From contig OX439129.1 in the NCBI GenBank assembly GCA_949318235.1, forward strand, positions 6,507,116-6,571,115: DNA of 64,000 nt, written 5' to 3'. Source of the DNA: Ecdyonurus torrentis. Taxonomy: Eukaryota > Arthropoda > Insecta > Ephemeroptera > Heptageniidae. The notes below the pieces were generated by a model. The model was not told the DNA's origin. It worked only from the letters and a program-made list of their open reading frames with translations, and made no database searches. Shown here piece by piece: positions 39,940 through 51,955 of this stretch. The translations under genes and the position numbers were made by a program. Every line of letters starts with the position of its first letter. Position 1 is the first letter of the stretch.

Positions 39940-42034
39940 ATTTTAAACATTTATCCCTCGGTGAAAATGAAACAAGTAGAAAAACCAATAAAAAAAAGTA
40001 GAACATCCAATGAAGACAAAGAAAGACGTTTAATATTCAAATTGAAAGTTAAATAAAAAGTGTATGAAGCAGAACATTTTTGAAAAAAAAAAGAAAAAAA
40101 AAAGCTTGTTTCAAACTGGAAAAAAAAAAAAAGAAAGTAAAATAAAAATCTCCAAGTGTTTGTTAAATAATGTGCTTGTTTGCTGTTTAGAAAGAGAAGG
40201 AGGGGGGGGGGGATGGTAGGTAACACAAAAATATTTAACATCATATACAGATTTAATCGGATTCACCAAGCGAAAATAATGATCAAATAAAAATACCCAT
40301 ATTTATTGATGTTTTTAGATTTAATATTTACACTTGAATTTTTTTTGCACCCATGTTTGTTAAAATGGAGATTATTTTTTATTAAAGCAAAAAAAAAAAA
40401 AAAAAAAAAAGGTATTATTTGAACATTGTGCTAAACAAATTGTTACACCATACGCAGTTTTTTTTATTGATATTGTTCTGAATAACAAAACGTATAATAA
40501 AATATATTTTTTATTATTTACAAATTGTTGATTCAAAATATTTCCTTTATTTCATTTTAATAGTTTTTTTTATATAGTATATTATTTAAATACACATATA
40601 AAAACCTATAACAAAAATTATTTGCTAGATAAACATATAAAAGTTAAGTGCTATATTCAGTTGTATTAAGGTGGAGAGACCATTAATAACGTTCAAAAAA
40701 GTGATCGATAAATATATCTATTTCTGTGATTTCATATGTAACCAAATATTTAAAAAAAAAAAAAGATGGTAGAATTTTCAATTTTGTATTTTGTATATAT
40801 ATATTTTTTTTTGTATTGTTAATTTTTAAAAATGGATTAATTTGAACACCAAATTCAACAAATTGATTTCGTTGCTAAATTAAAGAAGATGATCTGACTT
40901 GAAATTTTAATAAAAGTTATCTGGCCCAATAAGATTTTAAATTCTACCAAATTTCAAGACAATATGATATAAATTTGAACATGTTGGATTTTTTCACCGC
41001 TTCCCTTAAAACAAATATACATGTGCAAGATTTTAAGAATTTTTGAGTATTCTAAAATAATCTTTATTCAACCAAGAGCGATAGTGCAAACTCAAGTTCT
41101 CCTAATTATATTAGGTATATAAGAATATTAATAACCTCTCTTTTTAAGGTAATTTTTATATCAAAACGACCTCATTTTTATCTTAATTTTCTGTGCATGC
41201 AAATGATGAATTGCTTGAAAAATTGATATAGGTTTTGTGGTACAACTATTGACTTTTACAATATGTAAATAAGTGGCAGTTCAAACGAATACTGACAAAT
41301 AAAATTATCTGAAATATTTTCTCATATAATGCTCTTCATATCAATAAAATACAGATCAACTTTTTATTATTAGTTATGATGATGATGATAAAAAAAAAGA
41401 GTTTAAAAATTATCTACCTCACACAGTCACTCGAAATTAAACTATATTACAAAATGTACAATTGACCACTTCAATTATTGTTCATCATAAAAAAAAATAG
41501 CAGTCTATGCGAGTGGTTGTACAGGAAAATGTATTAAAAAGTAATCATTGTGTTTGATGTTATGGCCAAATAATGATATTTTTAGTATTCATTTGCATAC
41601 ATTACTGGTTCGCTAGTCATTATGAGTACCTTACATGTTATCATTGCATTATTTGTTGGAAAAAATAAATAATGATAATAAAACAAAAGTTGATGAGTTG
41701 ATTTTTATACCTCAAATTTCTAAAAAAATTTATTTATGATATTTAATATAATAATAATAAACTTTTTTTAATGAAACATAACATCAAAGCCACAATAATT
41801 GTACAAATAATTATAATTTATAATTTATTTAAAATATGTATTTCTTTATTTATTTTCAAAAATGTATGCTCTCTCTCTCTCTCTCTCTCTCATATTCTAT
41901 TGTCATGTTTCCGTAAATGTATGACAAAGTCTTCAAAACTTGAGTCTACACCTCTTTTCACAAAAACTGATACGTAAGTGCAGCATACTATTGCATGGAT
42001 GAACGAATCAGTTTTTGTGAGAAGGAGCTGTATA
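39793..42034. other. Intronic AT-rich DNA
   Basis: T-run at about 39910-39935, G-run at about 40202-40212, A-run at about 40389-40410, (CT)n at 41869-41891. No exon, RNA gene or family match over this 2.2 kb. Confidence 0.55.
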
Positions 42035-42038
42035 TTAA

Positions 42039-42366
42039 AGGCATAGACAACAAAGAAAACATATAAGCATTTACATCACAAAACACTTGATGGGACTTAC
42101 ATAAATGACTTTAGTTTGTCTCAAAACCGAACTGTAGCGTCATAGCAGCGATCAAAAAATTTTGATTTATGCAACCAGCACAACATTTTCAGACTAATTT
42201 TTACCTGTTTCTAAAGTCAGAAATAATTCACGCAAATTGCATACTTTACTGTCTTTTCACGCCGGGGCCGTATTTACATTTCTGGTAAAAAATTGTCACC
42301 AGTTTTAAAGATCCCATTTTGTGTTTAGCATTAAAAAGAACATATTGTTTTGTGTGATCTATGGCT
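42039..42366 (+). mobile_element. Family A MITE, copy 3
   Basis: Left end AGGCATAGACAAC after TTAA (42035-42038); right end GATCTATGGCT before TTAA (42367-42370). The central octamer is lost (AAAGTCAGAAA). It is more diverged than copy 1. Confidence 0.88.
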
Positions 42367-42370
42367 TTAA

Positions 42371-42923
<553 letters not shown>

Positions 42924-43097
42924 TATAAAGTTAAAATGTCACCAAAGTTAACAACGAGAAAAGTTGTTACCACAAGGGAAATGTTTCTATTTTTAAAGAT
43001 CATTTCTAGACAAAACTATCTTTATACTTTTTCTATTTATTTGAGACTTTTTTTTGCGTTTAAGATACTCACATCAGATTTATATAGTAAAACTTAA

Positions 43098-43767
43098 AGG
43101 CATAGACCACATAAAACAGCATGTGCTTCTTAAAAGCATAGAAAACATGAAAAAATTTGCCTTTACATCACAAAACACTTGATGGGACTTACATAAATAA
43201 CGTTAGTTGGTCTAAAAACCCAACAGTAGCCCCGTAGCAGTGATCAGAAAATTTCAATTTATGCAACCCGCACAACATTTTCATACTAGTTTTTGCCTGT
43301 TAATGACGTCATAAACCGGAATATTCACGCAAATTGCATACTTTACATATTTTTCAAGCTCTTTTGTGTGGCTGCATTAACATTCTTGTAAAAAATATCA
43401 TCAGTTTTGTAGATCCCATTTTGTGTTTAGAACATGTTGTTTCAATGTTTTCTATGCCTTTAATGAATAAACACGAAAAGGGATTATCAAAACTGATGCC
43501 AATTTTTATCAGAATGTTAATGTAGCCCCACGAGAGAGCATGAAAAAACTGTAAAGTATGCAATTTGCGTAAAAATTCATGTTTATGACGACAGAAACAT
43601 GCAAAAATTAGTATGAAAATGTTGTGCGGGTTACATGAATAGAATTTTCTGATCACTGCTACGGAGCTACAGTTGGGTTTTGAGACAAACTTAAGTTATT
43701 TATATGTAAGTCCCATCAAGTGTTTTGTGATATAAATGCTTATCAAAATGTTCTCTGGTCTATTCCT
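43098..43767 (-). mobile_element. Family A MITE, copy 4 (outer, interrupted by copy 5)
   Basis: The left piece 43098-43129 starts AGGCATAGACCACATAAAAC after TTAA (43094-43097). The element resumes at 43464 with TGAATAAACACG and ends TGGTCTATTCCT before TTAA (43768-43771). It is in the orientation of copy 2. The interruption is a second family A element inserted at an internal TTAA, which identifies TTAA as the true target site. Confidence 0.92.
43134..43459 (+). mobile_element. Family A MITE, copy 5 (nested inside copy 4)
   Basis: Bounded by TTAA at 43130-43133 and 43460-43463. Ends AAGCATAGAAAACATG and GTTTTCTATGCCT, with TGACGTCA at 43304. It is close to copy 1 at 30705 in sequence and in the opposite orientation to its host. 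Comparison with copy 2 shows a single TTAA at the corresponding host position, so this is a clean insertion with duplication. Confidence 0.93.
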
Positions 43768-43771
43768 TTAA

Positions 43772-44024
43772 GAAAATTTTAAGCATTTATTAATTCAATT
43801 TTGACAAAGTGCGTTAATATTTCATATTAATAACAAAACCGTTCCGTTCTGTTCTGTTGTTCTGTTCTTTATTGCTGTAAATGTTATACAAATGTTAAAA
43901 CAAAATGTTCTAAGTCGGTGAAGCTGTTGCACTAAATCTGGACCAATTGCAATCAAAATTGGGATCAGTGACAATTTACCTTCGGACAAGGCGATACAAT
44001 TTGCTACATCGGAGATTTTGTAAC
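43772..44024. other. AT-rich spacer
   Basis: A GTTCCGTTCTGTTCTGTTG short repeat lies near 43840-43865. No gene was seen. Confidence 0.45.
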
Positions 44025-44318
44025 GTGAAGACCCCTTGCACATCCTTGCGCTTTGTCGCCATATTTGTGGTGCCTAATGCATTGTCAAGCATAGGGGAAA
44101 CATAATTTCTCCTAATTTTTCACATATAAAGAGTTTATTTACACTGAACGATTTTTTCTCATATTCTTCACACTTATTAGGAGCTAGAAATAAGGCTTTC
44201 ATTGAGGTTTGAAGCTTCTTTTGCTATTAAAAATATAAAATGACGGTTTTTCTATGCTGGCCTATGTATTACTGACCAACAAAATCGTGGCTCTTAAATA
44301 TGAGTGCAACCCATCTTA
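44025..44318 (+). mobile_element. Family D-related element, copy 6 (diverged)
   Basis: It keeps the order of family D landmarks in altered form: CGCCATATTTGTGGTGCC, CAAGCATAGGGGAAAC, TTTCTATGCTGG and GAGTGCAACCC near the right end. Both termini are degraded, so the boundaries are approximate. Confidence 0.55.
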
Positions 44319-44332
44319 CATTTAAATTTGGA

Positions 44333-44334
<2 letters not shown>

Positions 44335-44410
<76 letters not shown>
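44335..44410. repeat. (GA)n microsatellite
   Basis: 76 bp of GA repeat. Confidence 0.97.
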
Positions 44411-44414
<4 letters not shown>

Positions 44415-45835
44415 AAACATTTACTCTGCTCTTTCTATTAAAGAACAAATTTACAATTCTCGATACAATATGATAAGTGTTAAAGTTAAAACTGAACTCA
44501 ACTGTCATCATTTCATATTTCAGACTTAAACTTCTTTTACAATTTATAAAATATCAACGTTCTATTTTAAAGACTTGGTACTTACACAAACGATGGAAAT
44601 TTGAATTTTGAGATGTCAGTTTTTGCGTCTCACATAACATTTGAGTATTCATGTTCCGTACTTACTATCGTCGTAGATATAGACGTTCAGCAGTTTTTAT
44701 TTCTGCTCTGGGACTGATAAAAATATCATTAATTATCACGCAATTTGTATGAAAATATGCGAAGTATTTTAAATTTTTATTATGACATAAATTTTAACAA
44801 AACATGACCAAGTGTCGACCTTTCTTTCTTTTTTTTTCTTTTTTTTTTTTTTAAATAAAAGTTCAAATGTTAAAAGCCAGCTACGCTTGAAAAAGAATAT
44901 ACGCGTATATCAATTTTTTTTTTAAATTACAAATCGTATTTTCAATTATTCAATAACAAAAACTCATACGTAATAATTTTGCTAGCTTAATGCAGCAAAA
45001 TTTATGCACATCATAAGCTATGCTATATTTTATAATGGTTATACATAATAGCATATTAAATAAGATGTTTAGCATAGTTGCTGATATTATTATTAAATAT
45101 CAACATTTGTGCCAACATTTTCCCCAATTTTGAACTCTTATTTTACAGTTTTCTTTTTAATAATTATATTGTGTATATATCAGCAAAATTTTTATATTGA
45201 ACTTTGATGGCGTGCTGTAATCAGGTAATCATTAAAATGAGAAAGAATTTTAAATCTTATATCCCCTAAATATTGCTTCAAAGTCAATTTTAAAATATTA
45301 TAGAAAAGTAAATAGAAAAAAAAGTACAGAAATACTAAAACGAGAGAAAATGTTAATAAAAAGCATAAACTTGAAATTTACGTATACAGTACATTATAAA
45401 GAACACTGCAAAGTTCAGCGACGTTTTAGAAGGGGGAAAAAAAAAAGACTCATATTTGGTACACGTGAAGTAGGTTATTCCAATTCATAATGCAGCAGTT
45501 GATAACGTGGTTGACTTAACCATGTTAAATATTAAGTCACACAAGAACAAGATTAAAAGAGAAATTATGATCGTCTGGGGTAACTTTGTCTCTCTGACTG
45601 GAGAAAGTGCTGCCTGCAATTTTGTCAAGTTGGCACGCCACAAATCAACCCCCCCCCCCTCCTCATTGATCATAATTTTATCTTGAAGAAGGAAAAGTAT
45701 AACGAGAAATTTTAGTCTAAAAATATGAGACTAATCTTAAAGTATAAAACACGCTGTTCATTATTTCATAAGTGACACCAGTTATTATAAAATTGGATAT
45801 TTTTGTCGCGTTATCTGGAATATACTGTATGTCTC

Positions 45836-45840
<5 letters not shown>
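44411..45840. other. Intronic AT-rich DNA
   Basis: T-run at about 44831-44852, C-run at about 45650-45659. No exon or family match. Confidence 0.5.

Positions 45841-45878
<38 letters not shown>
45841..45878. repeat. (CT)n microsatellite
   Basis: 38 bp of CT repeat just left of the piggyBac-like element. Confidence 0.96.
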
Positions 45879-45882
<4 letters not shown>

Positions 45883-45887
45883 TTTAA

Positions 45888-46263
45888 CCCTAGAATGATT
45901 TGATAAAAATAGTAACAAGAACGGTGCAAGTGGTCAAAAAGACCAAAGTTTTATATATTATTATATCTTTGGTTATAATAGAGCTATAAATTTGAATCTT
46001 TTTTCTAAATACTCGTAATTTAATACCAAAAATTGTGAACGTATTTTAAAGTAATTAATTTTTAATATAGTGTTACTTGAAAAAATGAACGACCTTTTTA
46101 ATTATACACATTTTTTTTTTCATCAGGTAAAGATTTTGAGGTTGGGTAAAATAACAAGAGGGGAGATTCACTTCCGCAACCGTGACGAGTTAAAAGCAAT
46201 AAATTATCCTTGTCTAGCTGATTGAAGTCATTCTAAGATTTTCAATAGATTTTTATTTTTACA

Positions 46264-46334
<71 letters not shown>

Positions 46335-46547
46335 TATCTCTATCTCCATCATCTCAATCAATTTTTGTTGCGTAAAATAACTACCCTTGCTATCTACTAT
46401 TTACCGGAATTTTTAAAAATATCAATTTTAATTTTTAAAAAATATTATACTACAAGAAAGTATTTTTTATTAAATTATTATATTTCCGTATTATGAATAT
46501 AATAAATAATTGCAATAGACTTTGGTTTGGATAATTTTGGTTGCAAT

Positions 46548-46580
<33 letters not shown>

Positions 46581-47292
46581 GCAAAAGAATTTTTTTGATT
46601 TTATTGCAGTGTGTAAAAAAATTATAATACTATTAATTACTAAAATATTAATATTATATTATTTTTTTTGCAAACGCACCATTATTTACATGGTTTTTAT
46701 ATTATAATATTATCTTTGTTTTATAAATCCTCTTTATAAGAATAATTTTTTTTCTAATGAATCTCTATAATAATTAAAAAAAACAAAACAATATAATATA
46801 TAAAACCATAAACGTCAATAACTTTGAAAATCAAAACACTTTATATACAAAACGTATGTTTTTACATACAAGGCTAAGAAAACCTAACACTATATCCTTT
46901 GAATATAAAAAAGTATACATAAAACTAATTCTCCCTTATTTTCTAAAAGTTGTCTAAAATCCTTCAAGAGAGGTAAAGTCATAAACCTTTTTCTCCCCTC
47001 TAGATGACTTCCTCCCTCACGCTGTACGTTGTCTCTTTATATTATGCTGCTTTTCACACGTGTTTTTACGTGGACTTTTTGACCACTCAGCACCGTTCTA
47101 AGTTGAAAATTTTTCATTAATTTATGTAAATTCGCCTAATTAACGTAAATTATCAATTTTTTTTAAAAAAAAAATGAAAAAATTATACTTGACAAAGTCA
47201 AAAAATGCCAAAGAAAACGATTAATTTTTTATTAAAGAAATTACATTTAAAGTGGTGTTCGGTCGAAAAGACCACGTCTATACGTTCTAGGG
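45888..47292. mobile_element. piggyBac-like non-autonomous element, 1.4 kb
   Basis: It begins CCCTAGAATG and ends CGTTCTAGGG, with TTAA on both sides (45884-45887, 47293-47296): the TTAA target and CCC...GGG ends of the piggyBac superfamily. Subterminal AGTGGTCAAAAAGACCA on the left is matched in reverse by TCGAAAAGACCACG on the right and by TTTTTGACCACTCAGCACC at about 47080. There is no transposase frame; the interior is AT-rich and carries (CT)n at 46267-46330 and 46550-46579. Confidence 0.87.
46267..46330. repeat. (CT)n microsatellite
   Basis: 64 bp of CT repeat inside the piggyBac-like element. A second, 30-bp CT run follows at 46550-46579. Confidence 0.96.
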
Positions 47293-47469
47293 TTAAAACG
47301 ACAACTTGTAAAAACTCATAGAACAGTATAATAAAATATCATTGAAAACTTTTTAATGCTTTATTAAAATACTATAAAATATGTTTTTTGTTGCCTGAAA
47401 ACATTTGACCGCAGATGTATACATATACGATGTTATAAAAATTCTGCCGCAATATTATTAGTTTTCGTT

Positions 47470-47539
<70 letters not shown>

Positions 47540-48084
47540 ATCAGGAATCAGGAAATTGCTTTTGTCAAAAACATCGTTCTTGTGGCTTTAATGCAAAAAA
47601 TAGTTGAGAGATAAAATTTTGAAATCCCTAAAGCGAAAGAAATATTAATATCCATTATATTATATATAAAAAAAGAACATTGTAAAAAATGAGACGAAAA
47701 ATTTGTTATTTAAAATGTGATAAAATTGGACTAAAGTTGCTATTTTTCTAGTAGATTTTTTACTAAAATAGTTTCATATAGTGTAACACACGTGTTATAT
47801 CATTGTAATAAACGCTAGGATTACATGCACTTAAATTTGAGGAAGGGGAGAATTGTACATTAATTTGCTCTATTTAAATAAAACACACTAGTTTCTGGCA
47901 TATATGCTACTGTTTAACAAATTGTGCTATCAAGGCATTTTTTTTTTTTTTTTTTTGTCTGCGAAAAAAAAAAAACTTTTGAAAAACATTTGTCTGTTTC
48001 TCTATCTGTCTGATTTTCTCTTAAATATTAATAATAAATATGTCACGCTTAAAAAGCACTAATATTATACATGCTCTATGATTG
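47293..48084. other. Intronic AT-rich DNA with (CT)n
   Basis: It holds a 65-bp CT repeat at 47472-47536 and a T-run at about 47939-47956. No gene seen. Confidence 0.55.
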
Positions 48085-48088
48085 TTAA

Positions 48089-48650
48089 AGGCATAGAAAA
48101 CATAAAAACTTTTCTTTTAATAATTAAACACGAAATGGGATCTACAAAACTGATGATATTTTTTACCGGAATGTAAAAAATATAGTCCCACAAGAGAGCA
48201 TGAAAAAACTGTAAAGTATGCAATTTGCGTGAATATTTCTGTTTATAACGTCAGAAACAGACTAGATTTCTAGAAACAGACAGAAACTAGTATGAAAATC
48301 TGGTGCGAGTTGCATAAATGGAGGTTATCGGTTTAAAAAATTGTTAAAAATTTTCTATGGCTTAAAACACGTAAAAGTGTGTCTAGTATTTCTCATTCAA
48401 ATTTCTCCAAAATCGGTGTAGTAGTTTTCTCAAAAATCGCAAAAAACGTGTTTTTCTCCATAAGCGTAATGTTAAATTAGGGGACCCTTAGCTTTCCCCG
48501 CAGCACCCCGCACGCTAAACCGATAACGCCCATTGAAATGTTTTGATCACTGCTACTGCTATGGGTTTTGAGACCAATTAATGTTATTTATGTAAGTCTC
48601 ATCAAGTATTTTGTGATGTAAATACTAATGTTTTCATGTTGTCTATGCCT
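48089..48650 (-). mobile_element. Family A MITE, copy 6 (interrupted by family O)
   Basis: Flanked by TTAA (48085-48088, 48651-48654), with ends AGGCATAGAAAACAT and ATGTTGTCTATGCCT. Internal landmarks are in reverse orientation. About 214 bp of unrelated sequence (48319-48532) splits it between TTGCATAAA and TTGAAATG, which are contiguous in the other copies. Confidence 0.9.
48319..48532 (+). mobile_element. Family O inverted-repeat element, copy 1
   Basis: Ends TGGAGGTTATCGGTTTA and TAAACCGATAACGCCCA are imperfect inverted repeats of about 18 bp. The interior includes CTAGTATTTCTCATTCAAAT and AGGGGACCCTTAGC. A reverse copy lies at 50144-50323. Its position inside a family A element makes it the younger insertion. 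The ends may be off by a few bases. Confidence 0.8.
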
Positions 48651-48659
48651 TTAAGATAT

Positions 48660-48690
48660 ATAATGTAATTTTTTCTTGTTCCAGGTAAGA
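48660..48690 (+). promoter_or_regulatory. Candidate recursive-splicing (ratchet) site at 48684/48685
   Basis: The sequence TTTTTTCTTGTTCCAG is followed directly by GTAAGAGC. This is a polypyrimidine tract plus CAG joined without gap to a strong donor, the (Y)nNCAG|GTAAG form of Drosophila ratchet points that remove long introns stepwise. It is on the same strand as the exon at 8045-8180 and 40.5 kb downstream of its donor. A second donor, GTGAGT, lies 31 nt further on (48716). If those 31 nt were retained as an exon, the reading phase from the known exon would give AGG then TAA, a stop, as expected of a non-retained recursive exon. This is an inference from sequence alone. Confidence 0.5.
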
Positions 48691-48715
48691 GCTCGCAGTA
48701 GTATAGTTACGATGG

Positions 48716-50143
48716 GTGAGTTGGTTCAAACCTGATTTATTACTCGACAAACTTCATCATGTCATTTTGAAACTGGTTCACAGCTCTGTGAACAAACTGG
48801 TTTAAAGCGCTGTGAACAAACACTAACTACGATATTTACGTTCTTTTTATACGGCAGTTTTATGTTCAATTACGTTTAGTTACGGAGCTATGAATGAGCT
48901 TGCATCGTTCTTAACTTTATTTAGTTACGGAAATTTACTTATTCAAAATGAAAAAAAAAAAAAAAAAAAAAAAAAAACATTTTTTTTGCTAAAATGCAAT
49001 CAAGTGCATAAATTATGTGCCTCTGTTTTTTAAACCAAAATGCTGAATCAACCCTAGATGTAAACTAAACTTATAGAAGAGTTTAATTTTGGTCTGGACT
49101 AAAAATTATCTTCTATCGCACAATTCAATTTCATACTTACGATCTCCCGTTTTTTTTTTTTTTTTTTTTTTTTTTTGCCTTTTTGTTACATCAAATATTT
49201 AATATCCAATCATCGGAAAGTTGATTTTTTTTTTTTTTTTTTTTTTTTTAGATAATATAGAAGGCCGGTTCTTTAGAACAAAAGTGTCATGAACCAACAT
49301 TTACTTCCACTCTTATAACTCAAGTGTTATATTAATTGATAAATCAACTAAAATTTAATGCTATAATAAATATCATTATGGTTCATATTATGAGTACTAA
49401 AATAATAATTAAGAACAATAAAAATCTGATACTGCTGTTTCATGCATCTCAACATGATAATCTTGAAGTTATAAAACAATGCAATTTTAATTAAAAATTT
49501 TAATGCAATCTATAAATTATATTATATTTTAATGTAGAAAAGTTTTTTCATACTATAATTTATTTTGTTTTATTTTTGATGTTTTTTAATTGTTAAACTT
49601 ACATTAAAAGTTTTGTTTTTACACTTTATGACTTAATTGTGAGTTACAATAAAGTTTGAGCTTGGCCGCCTCATAAGTCAAATAACAAAATAATATAGTA
49701 GTGTGTGTTACGAACGAAAGTCAGTGAGCGCTAAAACTATAATAGACAAACTTTTTGTAAAATGTTACGACAAATTAATGAAATTTTTAGGGGGGTAAAA
49801 TGTGCTTACTATATTTTGGCAAAGTGAAAAATAAAGTTAAGAAAATAATTAAGGATCTTTCTTTACTCACTGTCAGTGTTGCCAAATTACAATGAAATAC
49901 AAAAAATATGTTTTATCTGGGCTTGAAAACTATAACGTAAAGTCTGCATAATGAACTAGAAATTTTCACAATGAACAAACTATTTAAAATGAATTGGAAT
50001 ATTCTTAATGCATTTCTTATGGAAAAGTTGTTTTCACTTACACCTTCCAAGAATTAATTTTGTATTTGCAAGTAGTCCATTCTTAAATTTTAATGTAGTG
50101 TAAAAGGAATATAAAGTAGAGTTTTCAAAAATTACCATTGCAA
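48716..50143. other. Intronic AT-rich DNA with repeat N copy 2
   Basis: A-run (about 48951-48977) and two T-runs (about 49150-49176, 49225-49249). The segment 49997-50090 matches repeat N at 14873 (GAATATTCTTAATGCATTTC). No exon seen. Confidence 0.55.
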
Positions 50144-50323
50144 TGGTGCTTATCAGTGTAGCGGGTGGGAAAACACGAGTCCCCTAATTCGACATTACGC
50201 TTTTTTTTTTTTTTTTTCTTTTTTTTTTGCAACGATTCCGCAGATGAGGAATACTAGACATACTTTTAAGTGCTTTAATACATAAAAAATTTTAAAGAAT
50301 TTTTCATTACAGATAACCTCCAT
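50144..50323 (-). mobile_element. Family O inverted-repeat element, copy 2
   Basis: Ends TGGTGCTTATCAGTGTAGCG and ATTACAGATAACCTCCA. It shares GAGTCCCCTAATTCGACATT and ATACTAGACATACTTTTAAG with copy 1 in reverse. Interrupted by T-runs. Confidence 0.75.
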
Positions 50324-51876
50324 TAATAATTTAAAAAAAAAATACTATACTTCAATTACAGTTCGTATAATATTAATACAAATTACAATCAATTTTTGAA
50401 TGTACATTTTGCTTGCGAAATGTTTGAGGCTTTTACAAAAATCTACAAATTTTTCCAGCTTATGTATATAATTAAAATTGCTCATAAAATTTTATGTTAT
50501 AATAATTTCTTATGTGTCAAAAATGTCTTCAGTAATACTATAGAATGTAATGTTATTTTCTTACAATAATTATTTCCTTTGCAAAATAATATTTTTAGTT
50601 AAAATATATATAATAAAAATTAATTTGCCAAAGTGTGGAAATAAATTTGGTTTAACTTGTTCTGTTATGAAGGCAAACTTTGACTTTTGAAAACACATCT
50701 AGAAAATTTTATTATATTATAGTATAAAGCTAGAGGGTTGCTATTAATGGACTTAATAAAATTTGTAATAAAGTATCCAATGAAGAAAGAGAAAGTCATA
50801 AGAATTAGATTTTCTTATTCACCACGTTAGGAGAAGCAAAACTTTGGGATCATTTCAAATAATTAGTTGAACAAAGAAAACGTCGATATTTGAAAATTCT
50901 ATTCCGTACACTTGAATACGTGCACCTCTCTTGTAGCAGAATGAAATGAATAACTTTCAATATAGGAAAATAGAAAAAGTTGCAACATTGCGATAACAGA
51001 AGTATGAGGGGGACATAATAATAATAATAATTATAATTAACGGCTTTTTTATTTGGGCGAAATCAGGCGTACAACCTCTCAATTTAACCCAACTGTTTAA
51101 CAGTACAGTCACTTACATTTTTTGTTAGTATAACATCAACATATAGCATGAAAAATTAAATTAATAATTTATTTGATAAATTTTAAATTAAAGTTGTTAA
51201 TTTAATAACTACAAATTTTAAAATTTAAGTTAAATTTGCTTTCACTTAAATTTATATAGTTGAGAATATATATACACTTAAAATTGTTATTAGTAGATAT
51301 GAAAATTAATAATAAAAAAAAGTGATAATAATAATTGAGAAATAAGTAATTAAAAAAACATAGGCATGCGGTGTTGCAATTCATTGTATTGCCATGAAAG
51401 TTTTTGACTGCCATTAGGAATGTACAGAATTGACATCTAAATCTTGCTATACATAAGGCTTATGGAAAAATCGTAAATATGGCAACTTTGTCATATGTAT
51501 TATACACGCCAAGATATAGAGCGGGTGCGGTGGGTGGCAAAGAATACATTGAAATGTTGCCATTTACTGGCATTGTTGTGCAAGTTTTTCATTGACTTCC
51601 GGTACGCATATAGATATTCAGCATGAATTATTATACAAGTATGCTGCGTTGATTCTTATAATAAATTAAAAATGAAAATTTTAGATACCTTCTATGTTTC
51701 AAGAAATGGATATACTATATTAAAATAGATACTATGAGAGAAAATTTTACTATAATACTCTATGAAAATATATTTTTTTTTTTGCAGCATTATATTAATT
51801 TAAGACTTCAATCAAATGCATTGCGGTTACTGTGAAGCAATTATGTAAAAAAAATTATATTCCAGTACCTACGTTA
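50324..51876. other. Intronic AT-rich DNA
   Basis: At about 50945-51000 the words GAAATGAATAA...GGAAAATAGAAAAAG...GCGATAA recur at about 57090-57160, which suggests another low-copy dispersed repeat. No exon recognised. Confidence 0.5.

Positions 51877-51953
<77 letters not shown>
51877..51953. repeat. (CT)n microsatellite
   Basis: 77 bp of CT repeat with one TTT interruption. Confidence 0.96.

Positions 51954-51955
<2 letters not shown>

Noticed and set aside
41135..41160. Ratchet-like CTCTCTTTTTAAG|GTAATT
   Set aside because: AAG instead of CAG and a poor GTAATT donor; too frequent by chance in this composition.
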